This document shows, one piece after another, positions 9,131 to 17,819 of a stretch of 64,000 bases of DNA. The DNA lies in NCBI RefSeq assembly GCF_022601895.1, contig NZ_JAKVIO010000016.1, forward strand, positions 20,991 to 84,990, read 5' to 3'. Every line of letters starts with the position of its first letter. Position 1 is the stretch's first letter. The translations under genes and the position numbers were made by a program. This DNA is from Sphingomonas sp. LaA6.9 (GTDB lineage Bacteria > Pseudomonadota > Alphaproteobacteria > Sphingomonadales > Sphingomonadaceae). The notes beneath the pieces were generated by a model. That model was not told the origin of the DNA, ran no database searches, and saw only the letters and a program-made list of their open reading frames with translations.

Positions 9131-9961
9131 ATGATCATGTTGACAGTAAAGCGCGTGATGGTTGCCGCCGTACTTGGCGGGGTTTTCGGAGCGACGTCAG
9201 CAAATGCTCAGGCCCTGGACGACAAGTTCTGGATTGAAGGGTCTGCCTATTTCCCAAAAGTCGATACGGACATCAGAGTATCGTCGCTTACAGACAACAC
9301 CGTAGGAACAGAGATCGACCTCGAATCCGATCTGGGCCTCGACAATGATTCCACTCTGCCCGCGGTATTCGCGGGTGTTCGTCTGGGGAGCAATTTCTCG
9401 ATCGGCGCCGAATATTATTCGCTGGGACGCGATGGAACTGTCAATCTTGCGCGTGATATCGTCTTTGACGACGTCACATATCCCGCCACCGCGAGTATAA
9501 CGAGCAAGTTCAATACCGATGTGTATCGGCTTACGCTCGGATATGCTTTCGTGCGCGAGGACAATTTCGAAATTGGCGCCGCGCTGGGGTTGCATGCGAC
9601 CGATTTCGAGATTCAGATTGAGGGTATCGGAAATGTCGGGGGAGCAACCGGACAGTTCGAGTCACGCCGTCGCTCCGCGCTCGCGCCACTTCCGACGGTC
9701 GGACTGTTCGGCGCATATGAGATCATGCCCAAGCTGACCCTGACCGGGCGTATCGACTATCTGTCCCTGTCGATTGACGATTATGATGGCCGCCTCATCA
9801 ACACCCAGGCTGCGTTGACCTATCGCGTATTCAAGAATGTCGGCATCGGCGCAATGTATCGCTATGTCGACTATCGGCTCGATGTCGAAAAGCCCGAATG
9901 GGAGGGACGGATCGCTTACGAGTTCAAGGGGCCTGCGATCTTTCTCCAGGTCGGATTTTAA
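9131..9961 (+). CDS. outer-membrane beta-barrel protein
   Basis: A 276-residue exported protein: signal peptide MIMLTVKRVMVAAVLGG with cleavage after SANA, then alternating amphipathic strands and a C-terminal aromatic residue (FLQVGF), the usual ending of outer-membrane barrels. About eight to ten strands can be guessed. GGGGGAG lies seven bases before the ATG at 9131. It stands alone on the plus strand. No specific ligand can be predicted; similar proteins are annotated as outer-membrane or OmpW/OmpA-like barrel proteins. Confidence 0.85.
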   Translation: MIMLTVKRVMVAAVLGGVFGATSANAQALDDKFWIEGSAYFPKVDTDIRVSSLTDNTVGTEIDLESDLGLDNDSTLPAVFAGVRLGSNFSIGAEYYSLGRDGTVNLARDIVFDDVTYPATASITSKFNTDVYRLTLGYAFVREDNFEIGAALGLHATDFEIQIEGIGNVGGATGQFESRRRSALAPLPTVGLFGAYEIMPKLTLTGRIDYLSLSIDDYDGRLINTQAALTYRVFKNVGIGAMYRYVDYRLDVEKPEWEGRIAYEFKGPAIFLQVGF

Positions 9962-10336
9962 GCACGCCTGAAAGCGGCCCCGGCCTGCGCGCTGGGGAAC
10001 CGCGAAGGACCGTTCACCTTCCCTTGAACACATGATCCGACGACGCGTTCGGATTGTACGAGACTAATTCGAGCTGGTCGCCGGCTCGTACCGTGACCAG
10101 GCGCTTTAGGCATATCAGGCGGGAAATCCAGTACGTTATCTTCGCTCCCATCGACGCGGAACTCTCGCCAATTTCGTGAATTTCACGTAGAATTGAGAAC
10201 GACGCCTGCCCTCGCTACCGCCCGTGTCGACTGCGGGATTTCGACGGAATACGGCCCCCGTCGGGACTACCCGCATCCGCACGCTGACAATTGCCGCGCA
10301 GGCGTTGCGCACTGTTGCGCTACAAGGAGCGATCTC
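9962..10336. other. intergenic region, nothing recognised
   Basis: 375 bases between two plus-strand genes. Frames here on either strand lack ribosome sites and homology. It presumably contains the promoter of the small gene at 10337; no clear terminator was seen. Confidence 0.5.
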
Positions 10337-10678
10337 ATGACGAAGGTTAAGCTGACCGTCTCGGGCCTTGTTCTCCTGTCGCTGCTGGCCACGCCGGCTA
10401 CCGCCAAATCGTTGAGCAAGAAGGAAGAAGCAAGGGTGGCTCGGGCGGCCCCGCAAGACCAGGACGATGTCCGCTACTGCCTCCTCAAGCGCAAGAAGGG
10501 AGGCAAGACGGGCGCCATCGCGGGCACGGCCGGCGGCGCGGGTGTTGCGGTGATCGCCGGTGGCGGCCTCGCCGAGGCTGCACTGGCAGCCGGCGCGGGC
10601 GCGTTGGCGGGCCACACCATCGGCAAGGGCAGTTCCACGAACAAGGCGTGCGACGAGGTATTGGCAAGGAACAAATAG
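10337..10678 (+). CDS. small exported glycine-zipper protein
   Basis: A 113-residue protein with a signal peptide (cleavage near ATPATA, about residue 23), a basic stretch (KRKKGGKTG) and a glycine/alanine-rich zipper-like segment (GGKTGAIAGTAGGAGVAVIAG). The latter resembles the 2TM glycine-zipper region of surface-antigen lipoproteins, but without a lipobox. AAGGAG at 10324-10329 fixes the ATG at 10337; a longer in-frame version starting further upstream has no ribosome site. Probably periplasmic or outer-membrane associated; function unknown. Confidence 0.75.
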   Translation: MTKVKLTVSGLVLLSLLATPATAKSLSKKEEARVARAAPQDQDDVRYCLLKRKKGGKTGAIAGTAGGAGVAVIAGGGLAEAALAAGAGALAGHTIGKGSSTNKACDEVLARNK

Positions 10679-10766
10679 AGCCCGGCCACTACCGGGCTGC
10701 CGGGCGTGACCGGGGGCCTGCCCTTTCGCGTGCGCTTCCGGAGCCGCCGCCAACGGCGCGCATATC

Positions 10767-11774
10767 TCAAAGCAGCGAAGTGAAACTCGACGGGAGCGCC
10801 TCCGCGTCACGCTTGCGCCTCGCTCCCTTCGCCCTCTCCAGAGCCACCGAATAGAAACCCGCCGCGTCGCGCCTCGCCGCATCGCCAGCATATTCAATTC
10901 CGGCCGCGGGTGTGACGCTGAGCAGATAACCCTGCCAGTAGACCGGTTCCGCCAGTGCGCGCACAAGACGGTGAACCGTTCGCTCAAGGGCGCCGGAGCC
11001 GGACGAAGCGTGCAAGAGAACCGCGAAATCATGCTCCCCGACGCGCGCAATCATCGAAGCATCTTTCACGAGAAATGCCAGCCTCGATGCGAGCGATCCA
11101 AGGCAAGCCTCGCTCGCGGCGGGTCCAAACCGTTTTTCTATCCTCGCAATGTCTTCGACATTGATGATGACGAGCGCCTCGCTCAAGCTGCGCTCCCCGG
11201 CGCGCCCGTTAAAAAAATGCGCATCGAACGCAGCACGCGTGGCAAAACCGGTGCACTCGTCGACCCCCGCCATGCCGCGAAGACGCTCGCGACGCGTGCG
11301 CTCCAGCGTGATGTCCTGTTTCGTCCCATAAAGTCGGCTCGGACGCCGCTCCTCACATTCCACGGCGGTGGCAAGCCGCATCCAGCGCGGCTCGCCGTCG
11401 GGCGAGATGAGCCGGGCGTCCATGGTGAAGCCTCGCCGGTGCTTTATCGCGTAGGCGCGCAGCAGCTCCATCGCTTCGCGCGATTCATCGCAATATCGTG
11501 CGACCGCATCGGCGCGGTCGACCCCCGTGTCGCGAGGCAGCCCGAATAGATCGAATATGCTGGTCGTCCAGGTCAGGGAATCGTCTCGCAGATCGCATTC
11601 CCACGCCCCCACCCCGACGAATTTCCGGAGCAGTTCGCGATCCGCCGGCACTGTCAGGCGACCTTGCTGCGCCACAGCATCGCCCCCTGCATGATTTGGG
11701 TTCACCATCGCCGGAAGCGGCCAAGTATGGAGCAGCTGCCAGGGCTCGGAAAGGCCGATCTCGTGACCTGTCAT
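10767..11774 (-). CDS. PAS domain protein with degenerate GGDEF domain
   Basis: About 335 residues. A PAS/PAC domain (about 45-160; WECDLRDDSLTW and YGTKQDIT) is followed by a diguanylate-cyclase-like fold (about 165-310). The GGDEF signature is replaced by VGEHDF, so cyclase activity is unlikely and a regulatory or c-di-GMP/GTP-sensing role is more plausible. No membrane segment, so it is cytosolic. The start is uncertain: ATG 11774 and ATG 11708 are both in frame and neither has a strong ribosome site. Its stop faces the small gene at 10337. Confidence 0.8.
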   Translation of the reverse strand: MTGHEIGLSEPWQLLHTWPLPAMVNPNHAGGDAVAQQGRLTVPADRELLRKFVGVGAWECDLRDDSLTWTTSIFDLFGLPRDTGVDRADAVARYCDESREAMELLRAYAIKHRRGFTMDARLISPDGEPRWMRLATAVECEERRPSRLYGTKQDITLERTRRERLRGMAGVDECTGFATRAAFDAHFFNGRAGERSLSEALVIINVEDIARIEKRFGPAASEACLGSLASRLAFLVKDASMIARVGEHDFAVLLHASSGSGALERTVHRLVRALAEPVYWQGYLLSVTPAAGIEYAGDAARRDAAGFYSVALERAKGARRKRDAEALPSSFTSLL

Positions 11775-11902
11775 TGCGGACGTGACGTAATAAGCATCAA
11801 CGCCCGGCTTAGTGGCATCCCGTTAAACCCCTCTTATCACAAACCTGTGAAACGGCCCGAAAGGCACGGCACAGACCTGGAGCATCGAGGGTTAAATCGG
11901 AC

Positions 11903-12017
11903 CCGCTCATCCTGAGGAGCCGTTGAGCTTGCCGAAACGGCGTCTCGAAGGACGCTCACTGCCAGATCCTTCGAGACAGGCCTTCGCCTTCGCTCAGTCC
12001 CTCCTCAGGATAAGCGG
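11903..12017. repeat. intergenic nested inverted repeat
   Basis: The outer arms CCGCTCATCCTGAGGAG (11903-11919) and CTCCTCAGGATAAGCGG (12001-12017) are complementary at 16 of 17 positions. Inside them GTCTCGAAGGA (11942-11952) and TCCTTCGAGAC (11967-11977) are perfect complements around a 14-base loop. Similar CCTGAGGAG/TTCGAGAC elements are, to my recollection, dispersed between genes in sphingomonad genomes. Here it sits just downstream of dnaB and may also act as a transcript end or mRNA stabiliser. Confidence 0.75.
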
Positions 12018-12047
12018 TCAGGTCATGCCGATTTGGCGCGCGATGCT

Positions 12048-13559
12048 CTAGTTATACTGCTCGGGCAACCGGTTATCCTCAATATAGTCGGAAAAGCGCG
12101 TGATCTTGCTGTCGAAACGCATCTTGACCGATCCCGTGGCACCATGGCGCTGCTTGGCAATGATGAGCTGCGCAAGGCCGCTGATCTTGAAGTCCTCCTG
12201 CAGCCACGCGTTCCAGGCGTCATGCTCTTCCGCCGTCGAATTGGCGTTGGGCTCAGCCGGCTTCTTGAACGAGTGATAATAGTCCTCGCGGTAGACGAAC
12301 CAGACCATGTCGGCGTCCTGCTCGATCGAGCCCGATTCACGAAGATCGGACAGCTGCGGGCGCTTGTCCTCACGCTGCTCGACCGCACGGCTGAGCTGCG
12401 AGAGCGCGATCACGGGGACGTTGAGCTCCTTCGCCAGCGTCTTGAGGCCGCGGCTGATCTCCGAGATTTCCTGCACGCGGTTGCCGTCGCTCGACTTGCC
12501 CGAGCCCTGGAGCAGCTGGAGATAGTCGATCACGATGAAGCCGATATCGTGCCGGCGCTTCAAGCGACGGGCGCGTGTGCGGAGCGCCGCGATCGTCAGG
12601 CCCGGCGTATCGTCGATGAACAGTGGCAGGTTTTCGAGCTCGCCCGAGGCCCGCGCGAGATTGCGGAAATCCTGCTGGCTGATCTTGCCCATGCGGAGGC
12701 TTTCACCGCTGATCCCCGATTGTTCGGAGAGGATACGCGTCGCGAGCTGGTCCGCAGCCATTTCGAGGCTGAAGAACGCGACCTTGGCGCCGACCGACTT
12801 CTTCATGTCTATCCCATCCTCGAAATCGCGCTGCCAGCGGCTGGCGGCGTTAAACGCGATGTTCGTGGCGAGCGACGTCTTGCCCATGCCCGGTCGGCCG
12901 GCGAGGATGATAAGGTCCGAGTGGTGGAGACCACCGATGCGCGAGTTGATAACGGACAACCCGGTCGTGACGCCCGACAGCCCGCCGCCCGCGTTGAGGG
13001 CCTTTTCGGCCATTTCCACCGCGACGCGACTGGCTTGCAGGAAGGTCTTGACCGAGCCGGTCTCTCCGCCCTCTTCGGCGACGCGGTAGAGCGCGACCTC
13101 GGCGTCCTCGATCTGCTTCTTCGGATTCACCTCATCCGATGTGTCCATCGCCTTGGTAACGAGTTCGCGCCCGACGCCGATGAGTGCCCGCAACATCGCG
13201 AGCTCATAGATCTGCTCGGCAAAGTCGCGCGCCGCGATCAGCGCCGCGCCGCTGCCCGTGAGCCGCGCGAGATAGGCCGGACCGCCCAGATCCTTCATGG
13301 CCTCGTCGCTCTCGAACATCGGACGAAGCGTAACGGGGCTCGCAATCATGTTCTTGGTGACGAGCTTCAGGATCGCGTCATAGATGCGGCCGTGCACAGG
13401 CTCGTAGAAATGCTCGGCGCGCAGCTTCTGCATCACGTCCTCGGCAACGCGATTGTCGAGCATCATCGCGCCCAGCAACGCGGCCTCCGCCTCGATATTC
13501 TGCGGAAGTTCGGGTTGCTCGCCTTCATTGGCGGGAATCAGTCGGATCGGATCAGCCAT
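12048..13559 (-). CDS. dnaB: replicative DNA helicase DnaB
   Basis: 503 residues with both DnaB domains: the helical N-terminal primase-interacting domain (about 18-120, starting PQNIEAEAALLGAMM) and the RecA-like helicase domain with Walker A GRPGMGKTS (221-229), Walker B FIVIDYLQL and the DnaB H4-type motif DLRESGSIEQDADMV. Length is normal for alphaproteobacteria. Start at ATG 13559 (MADPIRL) because the frame upstream overlaps the divergent gene and is not conserved in character. It unwinds DNA at the replication fork. It is divergent from the UPF0262 gene at 13721. Confidence 0.97.
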   Translation of the reverse strand: MADPIRLIPANEGEQPELPQNIEAEAALLGAMMLDNRVAEDVMQKLRAEHFYEPVHGRIYDAILKLVTKNMIASPVTLRPMFESDEAMKDLGGPAYLARLTGSGAALIAARDFAEQIYELAMLRALIGVGRELVTKAMDTSDEVNPKKQIEDAEVALYRVAEEGGETGSVKTFLQASRVAVEMAEKALNAGGGLSGVTTGLSVINSRIGGLHHSDLIILAGRPGMGKTSLATNIAFNAASRWQRDFEDGIDMKKSVGAKVAFFSLEMAADQLATRILSEQSGISGESLRMGKISQQDFRNLARASGELENLPLFIDDTPGLTIAALRTRARRLKRRHDIGFIVIDYLQLLQGSGKSSDGNRVQEISEISRGLKTLAKELNVPVIALSQLSRAVEQREDKRPQLSDLRESGSIEQDADMVWFVYREDYYHSFKKPAEPNANSTAEEHDAWNAWLQEDFKISGLAQLIIAKQRHGATGSVKMRFDSKITRFSDYIEDNRLPEQYN

Positions 13560-13720
13560 GGCTCTGCTTCTCGCGCACGCCGGGGCCGGGCTCAACCCAG
13601 AGCAACTTGTGTATGTTTGGCCCCGGCGCCTGTGGAAAAACTGTGGATTACCGATAACACAGGATTGCCGTGGTGGCGAAGCAGTTGAGGCGCGCGCGCT
13701 TCCCCGATAGAGGCGGAACA

Positions 13721-14203
13721 ATGGCGGACCCGCGCATCATCGATATCGAGCTCGATCAGGCTACGATCATCTGGCGCAGTGCGGATGTCGAGCAGGAGCG
13801 CCGGATCGCCATCTTCGACATCCTCGAAGGCAATCACTTCGCGCCGCAGCGCGAACACGCCGATGGCTACAAGGGCCCGTATCGCATACGCCTGCGCGTC
13901 GAGGAGGGGCGGCTTGCGCTCGATATCGGCCGCGAGGACGGCACGCCGCTCGAATCCCTCATCCTCGGGCTCGGGCGCTTCCGGCGACCGATCAAGGACT
14001 ATTTCGCGATCTGCGACAGCTATTTCCAGGCGATCCGCCAGTCAACGCCGCAGCAGATCGAGACGGTGGACATGGCTAGGCGCGCTATCCACAATGATGC
14101 CGCGTCGCTGCTGGTCGAGCGGCTCGAGGGGAAGATCGACCTGGATTTCGATACTGCGCGGCGGCTCTTTACGCTGATCTGCGTGCTGCACATCAAGGGG
14201 TAA
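13721..14203 (+). CDS. UPF0262 family protein
   Basis: A 160-residue cytosolic protein beginning MADPRIIDIELD, with the family pattern WRSADVEQERRIAIFDILE and IKDYFAICDSYF. UPF0262 is restricted mainly to alphaproteobacteria and has no established function. ATG 13721 has GAGGCGG about five bases upstream; a longer in-frame start at 13670 reaches into the dnaB leader and is less likely. It is the first of a close plus-strand run with the GH25-like gene, cdd and dcd. Confidence 0.92.
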   Translation: MADPRIIDIELDQATIIWRSADVEQERRIAIFDILEGNHFAPQREHADGYKGPYRIRLRVEEGRLALDIGREDGTPLESLILGLGRFRRPIKDYFAICDSYFQAIRQSTPQQIETVDMARRAIHNDAASLLVERLEGKIDLDFDTARRLFTLICVLHIKG

Positions 14204-14213
14204 GACGGGGGCA

Positions 14214-14903
14214 ATGGGGCAAAGGACGGTAAAGCGGCAGCTGGCGCTGCTCGGAGGCGGCCTGCTTGCGATCGGAGCGCTCGCCGGCGCTGCCTGGGGC
14301 TATGCGCGCGACTGGCATCCGGCAGCTGAGCAATTTCCTATCCAGGGCATCAGCGTGTCGTCGGTGCAGGGCTCGATCCATTGGCCGACGCTCAAGGCCG
14401 AAGGGGCCGATATCGCGTATCTGCGTGCGACCGACGGCGCGACCCGGGACACGAGCTTTGCGGATCATTGGCAGGCGAGTGCGGAGGCAGGACTGAGGCG
14501 CGGTGCCTGGCACGGCTATAGCCTGTGCCGCGACGCCGCCGAACAGGCGACCGCATTTATCGCTACCGTCCCACGCGAAGCCGAAGCACTGCCACCAGCT
14601 ATATCACTGCAATTCTATGAAAATTGTACGATGCGCCCATCAAGAGAACATGTGCAGAAGGAGGTCGAAACGCTCGTCGACATGATCGAGGCGCATAGCG
14701 GCAAGCCGGCCATCCTGCGCGTCGAGGAAGATTTCGAGGACGAATATGCGATCGGTGAAGCCGTGCAGCGCACGCGCTGGCGCACGCGCAACTTCCTCGC
14801 GCCCGATCAGGCGGATTCGCCATGGGTGATGTGGCGCGCCTCGGATTTCCGTCGTATCGACGGCGTAGAGGGACCCGTCGAATGGAATGTGGTGCGCGAA
14901 TGA
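14214..14903 (+). CDS. GH25 (lysozyme-like) family protein with altered catalytic residues
   Basis: 229 residues with an N-terminal membrane anchor or signal (LALLGGGLLAIGALAGAAWGY) and a GH25 muramidase-type fold: QGISVSSVQGSIHW corresponds to the usual GIDVSxxQGxIDW start, and GADIAYLRATDG to FxxIKATEG. The first catalytic Asp is replaced by Ser and the internal DxE strand reads AISLQFYENC, so normal lysozyme chemistry is doubtful. It ends with an ATGA overlap into cdd. Probably a periplasmic, peptidoglycan-related or inactive relative. Confidence 0.75.
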   Translation: MGQRTVKRQLALLGGGLLAIGALAGAAWGYARDWHPAAEQFPIQGISVSSVQGSIHWPTLKAEGADIAYLRATDGATRDTSFADHWQASAEAGLRRGAWHGYSLCRDAAEQATAFIATVPREAEALPPAISLQFYENCTMRPSREHVQKEVETLVDMIEAHSGKPAILRVEEDFEDEYAIGEAVQRTRWRTRNFLAPDQADSPWVMWRASDFRRIDGVEGPVEWNVVRE

Positions 14904-15346
14904 CAAATAGGAAAAAACTTATCGACGCGGCGCGTGCTGCAGCCGCATTCGCGCATTCGCCCTATTCCAGATTCGGAGTGGGCGCTGCGCTGTTGCTCGA
15001 CGACGGCAGCGTCGTCACGGGCACCAATTTCGAGAATGCGAGTTATGGGCTTTCGCTTTGCGCGGAGACCGTCGCGCTCGCCAAGGCCAATAGCGAGGGC
15101 AAGCTGCGTCAGGTCGTCGAGATCGGGATCATCGGCGGCATGCTAGACGCTGGCGGCAGCGTCACGGGCGCCGATGCGGTTCGCCCCTGCGGGCGGTGCC
15201 GCCAGATCCTCAACGAGGCGGCACAGCTTGGCGGGCGCGACATTCTCGTCCATTGTTCGTCGGGCGATGGTGATGCGCTCGAAACGCACCGCCTTTCCGA
15301 CCTTCTTCCCCACGCCTTCGGCCCCGCCGATCTCGGCATCGCATAA
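14900..15346 (+). CDS. cdd: cytidine deaminase
   Basis: A 148-residue homotetramer-type cytidine deaminase converting cytidine/deoxycytidine to uridine/deoxyuridine in pyrimidine salvage. The zinc and catalytic motifs are present: CAETVAL (the C-A-E variant of HAE/CAE) and PCGRCRQ. FENASYGLSLCAE is typical. The ATG overlaps the TGA of the previous gene. Directly followed by dcd, giving a small pyrimidine module. Confidence 0.95.
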   Translation: MTNRKKLIDAARAAAAFAHSPYSRFGVGAALLLDDGSVVTGTNFENASYGLSLCAETVALAKANSEGKLRQVVEIGIIGGMLDAGGSVTGADAVRPCGRCRQILNEAAQLGGRDILVHCSSGDGDALETHRLSDLLPHAFGPADLGIA

Positions 15347-15364
15347 CCCGGTTACGGAGCAAAA

Positions 15365-15919
15365 ATGGCAATTCTGAGCGACAAGTGGATCCGCGAACAG
15401 GCGCAGGCGACGGGCATGATCGAGCCCTTCGTCGAAAGCCAGCGGCGTGACGGCTGCATCAGCTATGGCCTTTCGTCCTATGGCTATGACGCGCGTGTCG
15501 CCGACGAGTTCAAGATCTTCACCAATGTCGACTCCGCCGTGGTCGATCCCAAGGATTTCGCGTCGAACAGCTTTGTCGATCGCAAGACCGATGTCTGCAT
15601 CATCCCGCCCAACAGCTTCGCGCTCGCGCGCACCGTCGAATATTTCCGTGTGCCGCGCGACGTCCTCGTGATCTGCCTCGGCAAGTCGACCTATGCGCGC
15701 TGCGGCATCATCGTGAACGTCACGCCGCTCGAGCCCGGCTGGGAAGGCCATGTGACGCTCGAATTCTCCAACACGACCCCGCTGCCCGCGAAGATCTACG
15801 CCAATGAAGGCGCGTGCCAGTTCCTCTTCCTGAAGGGCAACGAGCCTTGCGAGACGAGCTACGCCGACCGCGCGGGCAAATATATGGGCCAGCGCGGGGT
15901 AACGCTGCCGCGGCTCTGA
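15365..15919 (+). CDS. dcd: dCTP deaminase
   Basis: 184 residues, the normal length. It deaminates dCTP to dUTP, supplying dUMP for thymidylate synthesis. Family motifs are clear: [14 protein letters not shown] near the start, the nucleotide-binding [10 protein letters not shown] and the catalytic region [17 protein letters not shown], and the conserved C-terminal KYMGQRG. An AGCAAAA leader precedes the ATG; the gap after cdd is 18 bases, consistent with cotranscription. Confidence 0.97.
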   Translation: MAILSDKWIREQAQATGMIEPFVESQRRDGCISYGLSSYGYDARVADEFKIFTNVDSAVVDPKDFASNSFVDRKTDVCIIPPNSFALARTVEYFRVPRDVLVICLGKSTYARCGIIVNVTPLEPGWEGHVTLEFSNTTPLPAKIYANEGACQFLFLKGNEPCETSYADRAGKYMGQRGVTLPRL

Positions 15920-16024
15920 GGCCCGCCCCGTCACCACGCATCACGCGCGTGCGGTCCGGGGCTGACGCGTCGCGAAGCATGCGCGATAACAAGGAACCCG
16001 ACGACAATATCGGAAAGGCCCGTC

Positions 16025-16453
16025 ATGGATTTCAGGACGATAACCGGCGCACTGGCCCTGACGCTTGCGGCGACCGCCTGCGCGAATGACGTTGCACCCG
16101 AGCCCCTCCCTGCCCCGGGGCTTGTGGCCGGCCGCCTTGCGGGCACGGTCAGCTACCGCGAACGTATCGCGCTGCCAGCTGATGCGGTGGTGAAGGTGCA
16201 GATTGCCGACGTGGCCAGGCAGGATGTCCCGGCGCGGACGATCGCAGAGACGCGCATCGAAACCGAGGGCAGGCAGGTGCCGATCGCGTTCGAGCTCGCC
16301 TATCCTGCCGACCACCCCTCCGCACATGCCGAATATGCGGTTTCGGCGCGGATCGAGGGCGGTGATGGCAGGCTGCTCTTCATCACCGATACGCGCAATC
16401 CGCTGCCACAGAACGGGCGCATCGACCTTTGGCTGGTGAATGCGCAACGCTGA
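16025..16453 (+). CDS. YbaY/YscW-like lipoprotein
   Basis: A 142-residue lipoprotein: signal sequence with lipobox LAATAC, acylated Cys about residue 19. The mature part (LAGTVSYRERIALPADAVVKVQIADV, then PVPIAFELAY-like strands) matches the YbaY family (type III secretion lipoprotein chaperone-like beta fold). GGAAAGG lies just upstream of the ATG. Likely outer-membrane or periplasmic; the molecular role in this family is unknown. Confidence 0.82.
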   Translation: MDFRTITGALALTLAATACANDVAPEPLPAPGLVAGRLAGTVSYRERIALPADAVVKVQIADVARQDVPARTIAETRIETEGRQVPIAFELAYPADHPSAHAEYAVSARIEGGDGRLLFITDTRNPLPQNGRIDLWLVNAQR

Positions 16454-16610
16454 TCGATGTGGTGCTTAAAGGTGAGCCCGGCCCGGCGCGTCAATGCGCG
16501 CTGCGGCAGACCACCGGGAAAAATTGTCGGGCGTACCCCGGCAAGCGTCTCATCGGTCCGGAGCTAACAGACCGAGGCCGGGGTACTGCCCTCCCCTCCC
16601 TGAACATCGT

Positions 16611-16967
16611 TTATCGCGCGGCGTAGCCGTTCGGACGGTCCATCGCCTTGAGCGCGATATCGTGGCTCGACGCTGGCCGGCCATCACCAAGCGCCATGAG
16701 CACGTCGGGTTGGGCCAGCACCTCGTTATACAGCGTTCTGGCCTCGGCTGCACGCCCCGTCCTGCTGTACACATAGGCGAGGTTAAGCAGCACCGAAGGT
16801 TCCGTCGGCTCCTTGGCCCGCTGCGCATCCAGCCGCATTTCGGCAGCCTTCAGATTCTTTGCCGCGATCTCGTCGAAAGCGTAGCGATTGGGCTCGCCCG
16901 CCGCATGCGCCGCGCCGGAAAGCGCAACGAGAACGATTGCGGAGACGCCCAGAGCCTTTTTGATCAT
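16611..16967 (-). CDS. small periplasmic TPR protein
   Basis: A 118-residue protein with a signal peptide (cleavage after AAHA) and roughly two tetratricopeptide units (SVLLNLAYVYSRTGRAAEARTLYNEVL). ATG 16967 is preceded by GGAGAG at good distance; the frame extends ten residues further but without a ribosome site. It stands alone on the minus strand and has two similar palindromes just upstream (16986-17035). A scaffold or interaction role is likely. Confidence 0.8.
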   Translation of the reverse strand: MIKKALGVSAIVLVALSGAAHAAGEPNRYAFDEIAAKNLKAAEMRLDAQRAKEPTEPSVLLNLAYVYSRTGRAAEARTLYNEVLAQPDVLMALGDGRPASSHDIALKAMDRPNGYAAR

Positions 16968-16985
16968 CTCTCCAAACTCCATTTG

Positions 16986-17035
16986 CGTCATTTGCATGAC
17001 GTCTTTGTTTCACTTTTATGACATTTAAATGTCAT
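16986..17035. promoter_or_regulatory. two palindromes with a shared GTCAT core
   Basis: CGTCAT-TTGC-ATGACG (16986-17001) and the perfect 18-base palindrome ATGACATTTAAATGTCAT (17018-17035) lie 19-68 bases upstream of the TPR gene start, their centres about 33 bases apart. Shared half-sites and near-helical phasing suggest a paired operator for a dimeric regulator. The regulator is unknown. Confidence 0.55.
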
Positions 17036-17160
17036 GTTCGTGAAACGGTCGCAAATGAAAAGAATGCAACAAGATCGCTCCTAAAATTCGGCGAAGATTT
17101 GGCGCGCCAGCGCGGTTATCGCGGCGGGATCGGCGGTGATCGAAACACACCACGGACCGG

Positions 17161-17177
17161 GTTGCACTTACTGCAAC
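17161..17177. promoter_or_regulatory. inverted repeat GTTGCA-N5-TGCAAC upstream of doxX-like gene
   Basis: A perfect 6-base inverted repeat with a 5-base spacer about 70 bases before the start at 17247. It has the geometry of a typical transcription-factor site, but no adjacent regulator gene supports it. Confidence 0.35.
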
Positions 17178-17246
17178 GCCACATTCGTTGACGCCGCGCG
17201 CAGATGGGCGCACCCTCTTTCCATCTCGTGAGAGGGAGATGAACCA

Positions 17247-17687
17247 ATGACTACGATCAATGGGTTGACGACGCTGATCGGACGCATTCTCCTGTCGGCA
17301 ATCTTCATCATCAGCGGGTGGGGAAAGATCGTCGATATCGCGGAAACGAGCGCCACGATCGGCAGGTCGGGCTTGCCTGAAGCGTTTGCCTGGCCGGTGG
17401 CTTTTTTCGAGCTGATCGGCGGGCTGTTCATACTGTTCGGTGTGTTCACGCGCGCAACGGCAATCCTGCTCGCCGGATTCTGCCTCATCACCGCGCTGAT
17501 GTTCCACACGAACTTCGCCGAGCCCGTTCAGCTCGTGATGTTCCTGAAAAACATGGCAATGGCAGGCGGCTTCCTCATACTCGCGTCCGATCCAGCAAAT
17601 CCGTACAGCATGGATCATTTCTGGGCGGGCAAGGCGCAGACCGAGCTCGACATCGCAACCGACGCGGCTTCGGCAAGCGAAAGCTGA
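17247..17687 (+). CDS. DoxX family membrane protein
   Basis: A 146-residue integral membrane protein with four predicted helices; the DoxX signature is at the N-terminus (LIGRILLSAIFIISGWGKI) with GLFILFGVFTRATAILL in the second half. GAGAGGGAGATG precedes the ATG at 17247. DoxX proteins occur near thiol or oxidative-stress functions, but the biochemical role is not settled. Monocistronic here. Confidence 0.92.
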   Translation: MTTINGLTTLIGRILLSAIFIISGWGKIVDIAETSATIGRSGLPEAFAWPVAFFELIGGLFILFGVFTRATAILLAGFCLITALMFHTNFAEPVQLVMFLKNMAMAGGFLILASDPANPYSMDHFWAGKAQTELDIATDAASASES

Positions 17688-17819
17688 CCGCCCCGTCCCG
17701 GCGTCAGGCCGTTCCGGCGTTCTCCCGTACCCACGCGGGAGACGCGCACGGCGCCATATGGATGACCCGGTCCACCGTCATACTCAAACTTACGTCGAAA
17801 CAGGCACTCCCCGCAGCCT

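Noticed and set aside
8769..9237. Plus-strand frames before the outer-membrane protein gene
   Set aside because: No ribosome site, irregular composition, and the second runs into the signal peptide of the real gene in another frame.
12033..13688. Long plus-strand frame opposite dnaB
   Set aside because: Antisense shadow of a universally conserved gene.
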